A stretch of DNA of 64,000 bases from Cycas panzhihuaensis (lineage: Eukaryota > Cycadophyta). Both the position numbers and the translations under genes were made by a program. The DNA is taken from positions 183,899,741-183,963,740 of the forward strand of contig CM041465.1 of assembly GCA_023213395.1 (NCBI GenBank), given 5' to 3'. Below the pieces are notes generated by a model. That model was given only the letters and a program-made list of their open reading frames with translations. It had not been told where the DNA came from and did not search any database. Shown piece after piece: positions 1-10,614 of this stretch; position 1 is the first letter of the stretch; every line of letters begins with the position of its first letter.

Positions 1-2588
1 ATATTGATCTAGTGGAAGATGCTAAACCAGTAAAACAACGACCCTACAGAATGAATCCGAAATACAAAGAAAAAGTAAAAACAGAACTCGATAAAATGTT
101 AGAAGCGGGTTATATATACGAAATCGACTACGTGGTGGGTGAGCCACATAGTAGTAGTTCAAAGAAAAATGGGAAAATTAGGTATGCGTGTGGATTACAG
201 ACGGTTGAATAAAGTGACGAAAAGATCCATTTTAGCTACCATTCACGGAAGATATTTTCGAAGCGATTGGAGGAAATGAAATCTATTCATTCACGCAGAC
301 GGATTTAGTGGGTACAATCAAGTGCAGTTGCCCGGAAGATCGGCCGAAGACAACATTAAATGAGAATGGGGTACGTACGCCTATAAGGTAATGCCATTCG
401 GTCTTACGAATGCACCAGCGACATTTCAACGAATTGTGATTAATATTTTTCGTAAATTTATTGGAGAAAAAGTTGCTGTATGCTTAGACGATTGGACATT
501 GTACGGGGTAATGAAAAATCATATGGAAAACTTGAGAGAAATGTTGCAAACTTGTCGAGAAAATAAAAGCATCTCAATCCGAAAAATGTACATTTACGGT
601 ACCCTTGAAACCTCCTAGGGCATATAGTCGAGAAAGAAGGATTCTTGTGGATCCAAAGAAAAGTGTCTGCCATTTTACATTTTCCGACACCGAATACGAG
701 GAAGCAGCTGAAAGGTTTTTTGGGTTTGATAGGGTATTATAGAAAATTTATCAGAGGATATGCATATATATCTGGTCCTCTGGAAGAATTGCTAAAAAAG
801 AATATTGAATGGATATGGACAGAAGATCAGCAACGAGCATTCGAAACATTAAAATAGGCCATTGTAGCAGCGCCTATATTACGATTCCCGAATTGAAAGA
901 AAACCTTTCACGTACATGTGGATGCGTCACAATACGCTATTGGATGCGTATTGGCCCAACCCAGTGATGATAAAACGGATCATCCAATCTATTTTGCCAG
1001 TCGGAAACTTACGAGAGCGGAACATAATTATACGACGACGGAAAGAGAAGCACTCGGCATGGTTTATGCACTACAAAAGTTTTGACATTATCTGTTATCT
1101 AATCCATTCCTGTTTTTCGTCGACCACCAAGCCTTGATGTATCTGGTGAATAAACCCATTATGCGAGGAAGGATCAGCAGATGGTTAATGTTGTTCCAAG
1201 AATTTTCATTCAAAATCATTGTGAAACCTGGTAAGGCGCACATCATTCCAGATCAACTATCGAGAATCAAAAATGGAGAAAAAGCCATAGGGATACCAGA
1301 TGATTTTCCAGATGCAGCTCTATTCGGCATAGATGCAGTTCGATGGGCGGTATGAGGGAATACCAGAATACCTAGCGACCGGTGAAGTGCTAGCAGAATT
1401 AGATCGTACGGGGAAACGAAATTTCATCAGAAAAGCGGAGCCGTATCAGCTTATCAGCGGTGAGTTGTACAAATTGGGGCCGGATGACATATTGCGACGT
1501 TGTGTTCGACAGCATGAGACAAACCAGATCATGTCGCAGGCACATGAAGGAGTAACAGGTGGCCACATGGAGAAATTGGCTACATGGCGGAAAATCTTGA
1601 CGTCGGGATTCTGGTGGCCATCAATGTTCAAAGATGTTAAAAAATGGGTTCAAGCATGCGACTATTGCCAACGCGTGGGGAAACCTAATCGACAGGATTT
1701 CCACCCGTTGCATCCCATACTACCTTTGGCACCGTTCGAGAGGTGGGGACTCGACTTTGTGGGGCCAATCAAACCAGCAGCACGCATATCAAAAGCTCGA
1801 TACATTCTGGTGGCAACCGACTATACGACAAAGTGGGTGGAAGCACGTGCATTGAGAAAAGCCGTCACGAGAAAGCACGTGAGATTTGCATGCGGTGATA
1901 ATCACCCGATTTGGATGCCCTTTGGAGATTGTCAGTGACCAAGGTGCCCACTTCCTCAACCAAACGATTGAAACATTGACAACCGCCTTCATGATTAGCC
2001 ATCGAAAATCAACTCCCTACTACCCGAGAGCCAAAGGTCAAGCGGAGAGCTCCAACAAAATAATCGAAAACTGTTTGCGGAAAATATGTGACATCGGCCG
2101 GATCAGTTGGAGAAGCTACCCTCCGTACTATGGGCCTTTCAGACGGCGTACAAAGATCGATTAGACGGACCCCATTCCGGCTTGTATATGGCACGGAAGC
2201 CATCCTTAGACCGAGTTCGAGATACCCGACCACGAGTGGCGATACAATGCCGATTAGGCGACCTCCGGTCTTTGGAATGACATCGGAAGATTTAATCTGG
2301 TTGGAAGAGACACGACATCTAGCAAACTGGGTGCAACATATAGAAAAGCGACGACAAAAAGCGTGGCATGACCGCCATCTGCGGAAACCACAATTCAGTG
2401 AAGGTGATCACGTATTGCTATACGACAGCAAATTTAAAACGCACCCCGGGAAACTCAAGATGCGGTGGTTGGGACCATACATCGCGGAAAGAATTTTCGA
2501 GAATGGTTCGGTGCAGCTTCGAGAAATCGACGGACCCCTGCTACCAACACGGGTAAATGGTAGCAGACTCAAGCCTTACATTGAGTAG
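1..2588 (+). pseudogene. Ty3/gypsy pol remnant (RT, RNase H, integrase), 5' end outside window
   Basis: Decayed polyprotein that would copy retrotransposon RNA into DNA and integrate it. Reverse transcriptase begins at the window edge. It includes MPFGLTNAPATFQ at 391-429 and the catalytic LDD at 484-492, preceded by Cys where Phe or Tyr is usual. RNase H follows with its acidic residues visible at 920 (VDAS), 1047 (EREAL) and 1122 (VDHQA). The integrase zinc finger has His at 1543 and 1564 and Cys at 1657 and 1666. The DDE residues lie at 1753 (LDFVG), 1937 (SDQG) and 2044 (AESS). The last part (2400-2588) resembles the integrase C-terminal region. At least five frameshifts or stops break it, for example near 210, 618, 857 and 1938, so it cannot make a full product. 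The domain order RT-RNase H-INT marks gypsy rather than copia. The wording of the RT motif suggests the Tat/Athila side of the family, which is less certain. Confidence 0.9.
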
Positions 2589-2870
2589 CGGTTTACCGGT
2601 AAGGATCGGTGGTTGTAGCATAGCGTATTGCATGATGTTGAGGCAATCAACTGCCTTGATACCAAGCCATGATCCAGTTCGGTATGGATATAAAAATTGA
2701 AAAAACATTGGAAAAAATAAAAAATAACCGTAACTCATTTTACGATATAAGCAGCAATGACATAATCCAGGAAAAATCGGAGGAAAATTCATCGACATAC
2801 AAGCAAATTACGATTATGCGTACAAAAAGGTTACGCTACTGTGCGTCTGATTGGAGCGATGATAAAGTGG

Positions 2871-3215
2871 AAAATACACTATACGTGCCAAAGGAATTCA
2901 CTAAAAGTACGCATAGTTAAAAAGTGACTCGAATTACACTATACGTGCACGAAAAGTACACTGCACGCATAGTATAAATAACTTTAAGTGGCTCAATTAC
3001 ATTATACGTGCACGAAAAGTGCAGCGATAGGCACGCGGGCAAAGGAGCGTAAACTCAAATGATACATTATATCGCACCAACGACGTGACGTAATTAGGCA
3101 CGCGCCGTAAAAGATACTTAAGTGACTATTTACATTATACGTGCCAAAGAAAGTACGTGTCGATGCGCATAATGGAAGTCTTTAACATTATACGTACCAA
3201 GGGCACGTATAAGAC
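2871..3215 (+). repeat. ~62-bp diverged tandem repeat with ATTATACGTGC core
   Basis: The phrase ACACTATACGTGC or ACATTATACGTGC recurs near 2876, 2936, 2999, 3064 (degenerate), 3132 and 3184, a spacing of about 52-68 bp. Each copy is followed by a CACGAAAAGTAC-like or TACGCATA-like phrase. The array lies just downstream of the gypsy integrase, where a 3' untranslated region or LTR would be expected. Repeats of this kind are often seen in LTR U3 regions, but no second LTR copy is in the window to prove that. Confidence 0.7.
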
Positions 3216-3411
3216 AAAAAACACAAAACGACAAATCATTACGTACCTGCGAACATTCCGTGCGATGCAGCGAGCGGAAACGGACCACGCGACGCGCAAG
3301 GATTTGCTCGGGTACGTATCACAGTGCGCAAAACAGTGAAACGGCAAGCGTTCCTTAGAGGTACGTACGTGCGGTTCTACCTTTCTTTCTTACCTCTGGA
3401 AATCCACAGCC

Positions 3412-4140
3412 ATGATGAGGACAGCAGGGTGCCAAGAGGCATACATTCCCAAGTTGTCAAAAAGGAAATATACCTACATCCAGGGAGGTATGATGCAGGT
3501 ACTATTAAAAATTCGGGATGGAGAAAGAATGAACTGGTCCGAATTTTTATCAGAGAATATGAGGCAACAGTTACAGGAAATCCGGACACACCCCTTCCGC
3601 CATCCTTCATTGCTTTTGGCAATCTTATTTTATCAGTGTCCGGAAGTTCAATTAACCAGAACCACTATTTCTCCTCGGGAACCAATCATCAAACAATGGG
3701 TAGCAGAGTTCCCAGACACAACAACCAGCATGGAAGCCAAACGGAGAGTTCAGAAGCAAATGCAGAAGGTCCTTGCCTGGTTACAAAAAACCCCAAGAAC
3801 ACCTATTCCTCACAGGACAAAGCAAGCTATCCATCGACGTGGGAAGAGGAAGAAAGGAGAGGAGGAAACAGAAGAAGAAGAGGAGGAAGAGGCAGAAGCA
3901 TCCTGGGAAGAATGGGAAGACTTCCCAGCAGCAGCAGAGGTTGGAGAGCCCTCAGCACCTCCTACACCGCAGGACAAAGTGGGACCAATCATTCAGATGA
4001 TTCAGGACATGGAGGCAGGGTACAAAGCAGAGATAGCGGCTCTTCAGGAGAAAATAATGGAGAAGGATGCCATTATTGCTACCCTGACACAGATAAACGA
4101 AGAAATTTTGGGAGGACCGAGGCAGCAGGAGCCGCCTTGA
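3412..4140 (+). CDS. Unrecognised 242-aa acidic, coiled-coil-like ORF downstream of gypsy pol
   Basis: I do not recognise this protein. It is an uninterrupted ATG-initiated frame in a region where neighbouring coding sequence is broken. Residues about 1-125 are mixed and moderately hydrophobic (for example HPFRHPSLLLAILF). Residues about 138-175 are a basic patch (RRGKRKKG) followed by a run of glutamates. Residues about 190-235 (MIQDMEAGYKAEIAALQEKI) have heptad-like spacing suggesting a coiled coil. There is no signal peptide or obvious membrane segment. It starts about 820 bp after the gypsy integrase stop on the same strand, so it could be an additional ORF of that element, as known in some Tat and Athila gypsy elements, or a gag-like protein. 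A second frame (3324-4214) is also open across the region, so openness alone is weak evidence. Whether it is expressed is unknown. Confidence 0.45.
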   Translation: MMRTAGCQEAYIPKLSKRKYTYIQGGMMQVLLKIRDGERMNWSEFLSENMRQQLQEIRTHPFRHPSLLLAILFYQCPEVQLTRTTISPREPIIKQWVAEFPDTTTSMEAKRRVQKQMQKVLAWLQKTPRTPIPHRTKQAIHRRGKRKKGEEETEEEEEEEAEASWEEWEDFPAAAEVGEPSAPPTPQDKVGPIIQMIQDMEAGYKAEIAALQEKIMEKDAIIATLTQINEEILGGPRQQEPP

Positions 4141-5540
4141 GACAGAGTGGGGGAGGGATACCCCGAAATTTTGATTTTTGGAGTTTTGTTGAGCAAGGAT
4201 GCTCAAACCCATAACTGTTGACCCGGGATAGATGTTGGAGTTAAAATTGACTCAATGGCTGTGTGAGGACCAGAGGTAGGTCAGATAACCCGAGTTGTGC
4301 AGGTACGGACCGTGCGGAGATGCATGCGAGGCAAAAGCAGCGAGAAAAACAAGCATTCAGGTGCGTATGGCGGTGCGTGCACAGGGCACGCATGACGAGG
4401 GCGTACCGGTGGCGTAATCGGAACCAAGCGGCGATGCACGCATGACTCGAGGGACCCGGTGAAGACACAGGGAGGTGCCAGACGTACATACGGACGTACG
4501 GACCCAAAGGAGTAATTAATTAAGGCCAAACAAAATGATTAAGTGAAGAGGTACGCATAACTGAAGAGTGCATGAAGAGAATGCAGTTATGACGATCATA
4601 ACCCTTGACCAAAAGGTACCAAATAGGAGTACTTAAGGAGGTACGCATGATTCACGTGTTAAGGTGAGAGCTGGATATCAGATGCGCCAAGTACATGAGG
4701 CGATGCGCATGACGACCAATTGGAGCATAAATGTATGATAAGTACCATCCGGTACGCATATGTATGAAGGGTATCTTCTTTGGAATGCTCAGAATGCATT
4801 CCGACCTACGTAATGAACTGTTGAATTAATAAAAGGAAGAGTTACGTGGAAATTGATGCATGCTTGATGGTGTGATGATGATTTCTTTGGAATATGTATT
4901 GATTTACATCTTCTTGTGTACCATTCTGTGAATTATATATGGAATGTATGTGGAATGTATGTGGAATGTATGTGAATAACCATGTTGACAGTATCCTAAA
5001 ACTAGACTACAGCGCTGTGTAAACCTTGACAAGTGAGCAGAGGTATCTTGTAAGTGTAACAAGAGACCAGCGAAGTCAACAATCAATCAAATCACTCATT
5101 TAAATCGGTCAAAATCAGTCACAATGGGGGCGTACAGAGTATACAGAGAGTTTATGAACGTTTTCAGAGAGAAAACTGAGGATTTTGGGTACCTGTGTCT
5201 CAAGACCCACGCCCTTCTAAAAACTAGGTAAAACCCCTTCGAAACGGCTCCTGATGACTTCGTGCCAGTAGAGAAAGATGACGAGGATGGTCTAATCTAC
5301 CTTCTGGCCAAATTTCAGCTCATTCTGAGCACTTCGGTTTTTTGTCCGTATGGTTCCGTACTGTGTCCGTACATAGTCAAAATTCTTCTCTCCTTTGTTT
5401 TGATTCTGGACTGGGCTTTCAACTGCCTCCTTCTTGCCTTTTGAACTTCTTCAATCTTTCACACAGTTATTCTACCTCTATCTTGCTTGGACATAACTTG
5501 AATCACTGGCACAACCCTCTCTCAATCAGACAGGATGACC
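4141..5540. other. No gene recognised; GTACGCAT-rich stretch, possible LTR/leader sequence
   Basis: No supported coding region. The left part (4250-4770) keeps repeating (G)TACGCATRA or TGCGCATGA phrases, for example at 4386, 4436, 4551, 4641, 4703 and 4752. The same phrases occur at 2908 and 2963 in the tandem repeat near the gypsy element. A short tandem of TGGAATGTATG lies at about 4940-4976. The right part (about 5090-5540) would be the leader of a minus-strand copia element whose primer site is at 5541-5553. The boundary between the two is not clear. Confidence 0.5.
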
Positions 5541-5553
5541 TGCTCTGATACCA
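5541..5553 (-). promoter_or_regulatory. Primer binding site (Met-initiator tRNA type), minus strand
   Basis: On the minus strand this reads TGGTATCAGAGCA, the usual plant copia primer site complementary to the 3' end of initiator Met tRNA. It abuts the LTR end at 5554 with no gap, which fixes both the LTR boundary and the element's orientation. Confidence 0.8.
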
Positions 5554-5756
5554 TGATAGAATTCTAAGACACAGATGAATAGAATTGAATGGTTCAATAC
5601 TTATTGATCAACTGAATGGAAATTTATACAAGTTGGAGTTGTAACTCCTTTGGAACTAAATGTAACCGCTACATGTCTAACTGACACGTGTCCAAGTGGT
5701 GAGTGTCTTAAGTTACATACAAAGTGGGTCTCTAGATAAAACATTATATCCAACAG
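5554..5756 (-). repeat. Copia 5' LTR (minus strand), 203 bp
   Basis: On the minus strand the LTR begins TGTTGGATATAA at 5756 and ends TTCTATCA at 5554, so it has the canonical TG...CA ends. It contains a TATA-like TTGTATAAATTTCC and an AATAAG polyadenylation-like phrase. The primer site follows directly. No second copy is in the window, so the right end rests on the TG start and a typical copia opening. Coding sequence of this element was not recognised to its left. Confidence 0.7.
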
Positions 5757-6109
5757 TTTGGAGCTTTTTAAGCAAATTTCTCTCGAACTTTTGAATTTCA
5801 AAGTTTGGTACCTGTCTCAATCTCTTTGTTTTCTCTTAATCTTTCCATCAAGTACTACTTTGCAAATTTTCATTGAGAATTTAAGGAGAAAAGAGCAAAA
5901 ATTGATTTTCATGCCCTAGGTTTTTTGAGATGGTTTTTCACCAAAATACAAGTTTGATTGAAAAAATAATTATAGATTCATATAGGCATTGGAAAAATCT
6001 CTGATTTAAGGGTGTTTTCATTTTCATCTGTATAATTGTATGGTCCTACAGCCCAAACTCTAAGTCAAGTTCTTCTATTATTTTTTTAATCTCTAAGTGG
6101 AAAATAAAA

Positions 6110-6765
6110 GGACTCCACTCTTCATCTAAGACATTTAGACAAATTGACAAGAGAAAATTACAATTCATGGAAATTAAAAATGAAAAGGTTACTTGTTACA
6201 AAAAATACCTGGATCTTGTAGTAGAATTAGAAAAGAAACTTGGTCTTACAAATTCCCTAAAGCTTGTAAGCTGGGAAGATTGAGACAGAATTGCGCATGG
6301 AGCAATCATGCTTTCTGTAAAAGATTTTCTATTATCTCATGTCAGTAAAGCAAAATCTTCCATAGAAACCTAGAAAATTCTAAAGCCCTTATTTTGTCAA
6401 AAAAATGAAGCAAAAATTATGCTACTAAAAGACTAACTCTATCAAATTCATTTGAAGGGGGGACAATTTGTTTCTAACTTCATCACCAGGGTGACTAAAA
6501 TCAAAGATAACTTATGCTTTAGTTGGGGAAACTATTTCTAATACTGAACTTGTTTGTCTAATCTTCAAAAAGCTGCCAAAAACGTTTGACAATCTGGTAA
6601 ATACCCTTATTGTTGGAGGACACGCCTCTAATATGCCATTTGTGATTTGAAACAAAATGGAATTGTAATCACTAAAGGAATAGAGATTGATAATCTTTAT
6701 AAGTTAGTCTCTGGTCATATTCAACCTCCTCCTATAAAATCTCTGATTGTTCAAAGCACAAATAG
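6110..6765 (+). pseudogene. Copia 1 gag remnant (UBN2-type)
   Basis: Translated piecewise, this matches the plant copia gag (UBN2) domain. Recognisable pieces are DRIAHGAIMLSVKDFLLSHV near 6280-6340, AKIMLLKD near 6410, GGQFVSNFITRVTKIKDNL near 6455-6512, then LPKTFDNLVNT and VGGHASNMPF near 6575-6640. Stops and frameshifts (near 6286, 6370, 6432 and 6540) prevent translation. The domain normally forms the particle shell and is followed by a CCHC knuckle and a protease; neither was recognised here. Confidence 0.8.
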
Positions 6766-6769
6766 TGAG

Positions 6770-7620
6770 ATATAGCATTTAAAGTATCGTCATATTGCAA
6801 ATGATAGATTAGAAACGTTAAACAAGCTGAATATGATGAAAGGTGTACCTAAAATCTCATTTAACTCATCTATTTGTTAGAGTTGTATGTTGGGAAAACA
6901 CCACAAATCACAATTTCAAGAAAGCACATGGAAGTCACAAGAAAAATTGGAGCTAATCCACAATGATATTTGTGGACCATTACTCCAAATTTTATCAATG
7001 GAAGTAGGTACTTTCTCATTTTTGTTGATGATTATACAAGGAAAACATGGGTTTATTTCATTTTTAGCAAGTCAGAAGCATTAGATGTTTTTAAAGAATT
7101 TAAAGCTCAAATTGAGTTAGAAAGCAGTTATAAGACCAAACCCCTCTAAACAGATGGTGGAGGGGAGTATGTTTTGAATGAATTCTTTTGCTTCTACAAA
7201 TTGCATAGTATTTTTAGACAACTTACTACTCCTTACACCCCACAGTCAAATGGGGTAGCAGAAACAATGAATAAAACTATAACTAAAATGGCCAAGTGTA
7301 TGATGAAAGGGAAAAATGTACCCAATACATATTGGGCTAAAGCAATGAATACAATGGTTTATATGATAAATAAAAGTCCAACTCAGGTTCTAAAAAATAT
7401 CGTTCCAAAAGAAAAATGGACAAACAGGAAACCTGATATAAGTCATCTTAGGGTTTTGGGGAGTATAACTTAAGTACATGTTCCCACTCAAAAGAGAACT
7501 CAACTAGATGACAAAAGCATTAAGTGCATCTATGTAGGGTACAACAACAAATCCAAGGCATACAGATGCATAGACTCAAAAAATAATAGAATTTCTATCA
7601 ACAGAGATGTAACCTCTGTG
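6770..7620 (+). pseudogene. Copia 1 integrase remnant
   Basis: A GAG-pre-integrase stretch (RLETLNKLNMMKGVPK, about 6807-6855) and SCMLGKHHKSQF start the integrase. The catalytic residues appear conserved: Asp in LIHNDICGP (about 6952-6978), Asp in TDGGGEY (7150-7170) and Glu in NGVAETMNKTI (7249-7281). The C-terminal part (CIYVGYNNKSKAYRC, 7525-7570) is typical of copia. A frameshift near 7000 and a stop near 7147 break the frame. The pre-integrase region starts almost directly after the gag remnant, leaving no room for zinc knuckle and protease. Confidence 0.85.
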
Positions 7621-8067
7621 GAAATCTCTCCCGAAGAAGTTCATCTGACTAAGACTTCCCAAGAGTTAATAATTCACAAAGAAGTCTCCAAAGAAGTATC
7701 TCAAAATGAGAATCAAGGAGAAGAAACTTTAGAAAAATCCACCACTGATAGTACTCAAAGAAGTAGGGAACAAGGAGAGAACATCACATCTGATAGTGAA
7801 CAAGAAGGAAGCATCTCCAGAAGATCTAGCTCTCATGAAGAAAGTGAACAAAACACTCCAAGAGGATCTACCTCTCATGAAGGTAGTGATCAAAGCACTC
7901 CAAGGGAAGAAAAAATAACCAAACTTCCAAAATGGTACCTAAAAACCTTGGAAGAGTCAAAAGAGGAAGTTTTTGAACAAGAGACAAGATCTCAAAGGCA
8001 TCAAGCTTTAATCTGTTCAATCGAACCTCATAGTTTTAACAAAGCATGCCATAATTCAAAATGGTAG
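7618..8067 (+). pseudogene. Copia 1 integrase-RT linker (acidic, Ser/Glu-rich)
   Basis: A 149-codon open stretch links integrase to RT, rich in Ser, Glu and Gln. It contains an internal duplication (SSSHEESEQNTPRG followed by STSHEGSDQSTPRE). Such linkers are normal in copia polyproteins and evolve quickly. It ends at a stop just before the RT N-terminus (AMDVEM near 8072). Confidence 0.7.
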
Positions 8068-8069
8068 AA

Positions 8070-9539
8070 AGCCATGGATGTTGAAATGATGGCCATAAAA
8101 AGAATAAAACATGGTAGCTCGTCAAGCCACCAAAAGACAACCCAATAGTAGGGTGAAAATGGGTGTACAAAATCAAGGAAAAATCAAATGGCAGTGTTGA
8201 AAAATTCAAAACAAGATTAGTAGCAAAAACGTACACTCAAACAATAGGAATTGACTATGAGGAAACCTTTTCCCCTATAGCTAAAATGATAAGAATCAGA
8301 ACTACTATTGCAATAGCAGTTCACTTCGGATGGGCAATTGCTCTGTTTGATGTAAAAAGTGACTTTTTAAATGGAGAATTAGACAAAGAAATCTACATGG
8401 GCAAATCTCCAGGTTATGCAAAAAATTAAGAACATTTAGTATGCAGGTTAAAAAAGACCTTATATAGTCTAAATTAGGCACCTCAAGCATGGTACACAAA
8501 ATTGGATTCCCACCTTAAGTTCACTTGGTGTGAATTTAATCCAAGCCTTTATAGAAAAATAAAGAATGGTTTGATCACTATAATTGTTGTATAGGTGGAT
8601 GACATGATTGTTACATGTAGTGATCAACAAATAATTAAGTGGGTAAAATCTCAAATAAAAAATGAGTTCGAACTAATAGACATGGGTCAGCTATATTATT
8701 ACCTCAGCATTGAGGTAAGTCAAAAAACCAACTCCATCTTCATATCTCAATGAAAATATGCCAAGAATCTCTTAAAAGGATTCAATATGGAAGACTGCAA
8801 TGCCAGCCTCACTCTAATGGAGACACAATGTGTTTTGACAATAGAAAAAGATAGTCAAGGAGTAAATGAGACTTTATATAGGTAGCTTGTTGGAAGTCAC
8901 ATATATCTAACAACAACCAGACCAAACATATCATACTCAGTCGAAATCATCTCTAGATTCATGCATACTTCAAAGATCATTCATTGGAACGCAACTAAAA
9001 GAATTCTAAGGTACATCAAATTCACTTTAGATATGGGATTGAAATATGACAAAATTGTTGATCTTAATCTTATAGGATACTATGATTCGAATTAGGCTGG
9101 TGATTGTCATGAGAGAAAATCTACTTCTGGGTACTGCTTCACCTTAGGATCAATCATAACATCTTGGAGCAGTAAGAAACAAGCAACTCTTGCTTTATCA
9201 TCTACAGAGGTAGAACACAAAGCAGTTGTGAGTGCCACTTGTGAAGCAATATGGCTCAAACAGTTTCTCAAAGACCTAAATCAAGAAATATCTAAATCCA
9301 CTCCAATATTTTGTGATAACCAGAGTGTTATCAAATTAACAAATAATGTAGTTTACTATGCAAGAACAAAACATATTGAAGTTCATCATCATTTCATATG
9401 TGAGGAAGTTCAAACCAAAGAGATTGATCTTCAACACTACAATAGCGAGCATCTACTTACAAACATCTTCACCAAGCCATTGGGAAGAGACAAATTCCAA
9501 TACCTTCGAAGATTGCCAGGAGTTCAAAATAAAGAATAA
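8070..9539 (+). pseudogene. Copia 1 reverse transcriptase and RNase H remnant
   Basis: RT is recognised by FKTRLVAKTYTQTIGIDYEETFSP (8205-8276, frame open), DVKSDFLNGELDKEIYM (8349-8399) and the catalytic VDDM near 8596. The residue before VDD, usually Tyr, is a TAG stop. RNase H pieces include CHERKSTSGYCF (9109-9144), LSSTEVEHKAVV (9198-9233), FCDNQSVIKLTNN (9310-9348) and RTKHIEVHHHFICEE (9364-9408). The final ORF 9228-9539 ends with NIFTKPLGRDKFQYLR, the standard copia C-terminus. Several TAG stops make it non-functional. Confidence 0.88.
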
Positions 9540-9545
9540 AACATT

Positions 9546-9554
9546 AAGGGGGGA
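9546..9554 (+). promoter_or_regulatory. Polypurine tract of copia 1
   Basis: AAGGGGGGA immediately before the TG that starts the 3' LTR. This is the RNase H-resistant plus-strand primer of LTR retrotransposons. Confidence 0.8.
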
Positions 9555-9779
9555 TGTTAAAGTTAATGTTTTATCTCTAGAAGCTCTTAAGTTATTGTTG
9601 AGGGTTGTGTGTTATAAACCCCTCTTTTATTTTATGTTGACAAGTGGCTGACATGCACAGACCCTCTATTGTAATCTTGATGTATAGATATGAGAGGTTC
9701 TCCTCTCCTTTAATCTATGAAGAAGAATGGTTTCTTTCATCTTTAAGTTAGTTCCTTGTTTGTAAATGTAATTTCAACA
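9555..9779 (+). repeat. Copia 1 3' LTR, 225 bp
   Basis: Starts TGTTAAAG after the polypurine tract and ends TTTCAACA, giving TG...CA ends with an imperfect inverted repeat. Immediately afterwards the sequence turns into gypsy RT (ATTTGCTTACAAAAGGATGC), which sets the right boundary. Confidence 0.75.
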
Positions 9780-9780
9780 T

Positions 9781-10614
9781 ATGGGCGACATTTGCTTACA
9801 AAAGGATGCCTTTTAGTTTGGTTAATGCAGGTGCTACTTTTCAAAAAACAATGGATCAGGCCTTTAAAGACCTAACTAGCATCATTTTAGTTATATATCT
9901 AGATAATAAGATTGTCTTTTCAATGAAAAGAGAAGAACATGTTGAACATCTAAAACAAATTTTTTAGAGGTGCAGAGAATTTCGTATCTCTCTTAACCCC
10001 AAGAAAACAGTCTTTGGAATAACAATGGGAAAGCTTTTAGGTCACATTGTTTCAAAAGATGGGACCTATATTGATCTATTGATCCAAAAAGAGTCAAAGC
10101 CATCAAGGAACTTGCATTGCCCACTAATAAGAAAGCAATGCAAGCATTTTCTGGAAAGATTAACTTTTTAATAAGGTTCATTACAGATTTTGCAAGAATA
10201 AATTTGCCAATCAAAACGTTGCTGAGGAAGGAGGCTGAATTTAAGTGGTTGGAGGAGGCCAGACAAGCTATCAATCAAATCAAAGATTGGACAGCTTAAG
10301 CTCCAATTTTGGCCAGTCCCAACTTCAGTAAGGATTTTCTCCTATATTCTTATGCTTCAGGATGTGCTCATGCTACTATGTTGATGCAAAAGGATGAAAA
10401 CGGTGAAGAAACGCCAACTGCTTTCTTAAGCAAATCATCGAAAGATTATCAATTTAGGTACTCAGTTGTTGAAAAGCAGGCTTATGCTTTAGTGAAGGCC
10501 ATTGATGACTTCAAATCGTATATCATACATAGTCATACTATAACCTATCTGCCTCTAGCTCCAATTAAAGCAATGTTGAATGAGCCTTCACCAGCCCGAA
10601 AGTGGACCATTTAA
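9781..10614 (+). pseudogene. Ty3/gypsy RT-RNase H fragment
   Basis: Starts in mid-RT at the copia 1 LTR end, in the phrase TFAYKRMPF, which continues SLVNAGATFQ (to about 9845). The catalytic YLDD reads YLDN near 9897-9908, a loss of one aspartate. SLNPKKTVFG, LLGHIVSKDG and the connection region NFLIRFITDFARINLPIKT (10160-10215) follow. The open stretch 10309-10614 (SPNFSKDFLLYSYASG, VVEKQAYALVKAI) is RNase H. Stops at 9967 and 10299 and a frameshift near 10075 break it. Its left half is missing, consistent with the copia 1 insertion followed by loss of the left flank. Confidence 0.85.

Larger units (their letters stand above)
5757..9779 (+). mobile_element. Ty1/copia element 1, 5' LTR not found, decayed
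   Basis: The order gag, integrase, RT, RNase H, polypurine tract, LTR on the plus strand identifies a copia element. The 3' end is clear: a purine tract at 9546-9554 and a TG...CA LTR at 9555-9779. The matching 5' LTR was not found. Leader-like AT-rich sequence (5757-6100) abuts a minus-strand LTR from a different element, so a rearrangement or deletion removed the 5' end. The 3' LTR is joined directly to a gypsy RT fragment, which was probably the insertion target. Confidence 0.85.

Noticed and set aside
2653-2667. Primer-site-like GCCTTGATACCA
   Set aside because: No TG or CA LTR end follows at the right distance and the match to the initiator-Met site is weak.
3324-4214. 296-codon frame overlapping the 242-codon ORF
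   Set aside because: Low-complexity Ser/Gly/Arg composition and no recognisable motif; the 3412-4140 frame looks more protein-like. Only one of the two is likely real, if either.
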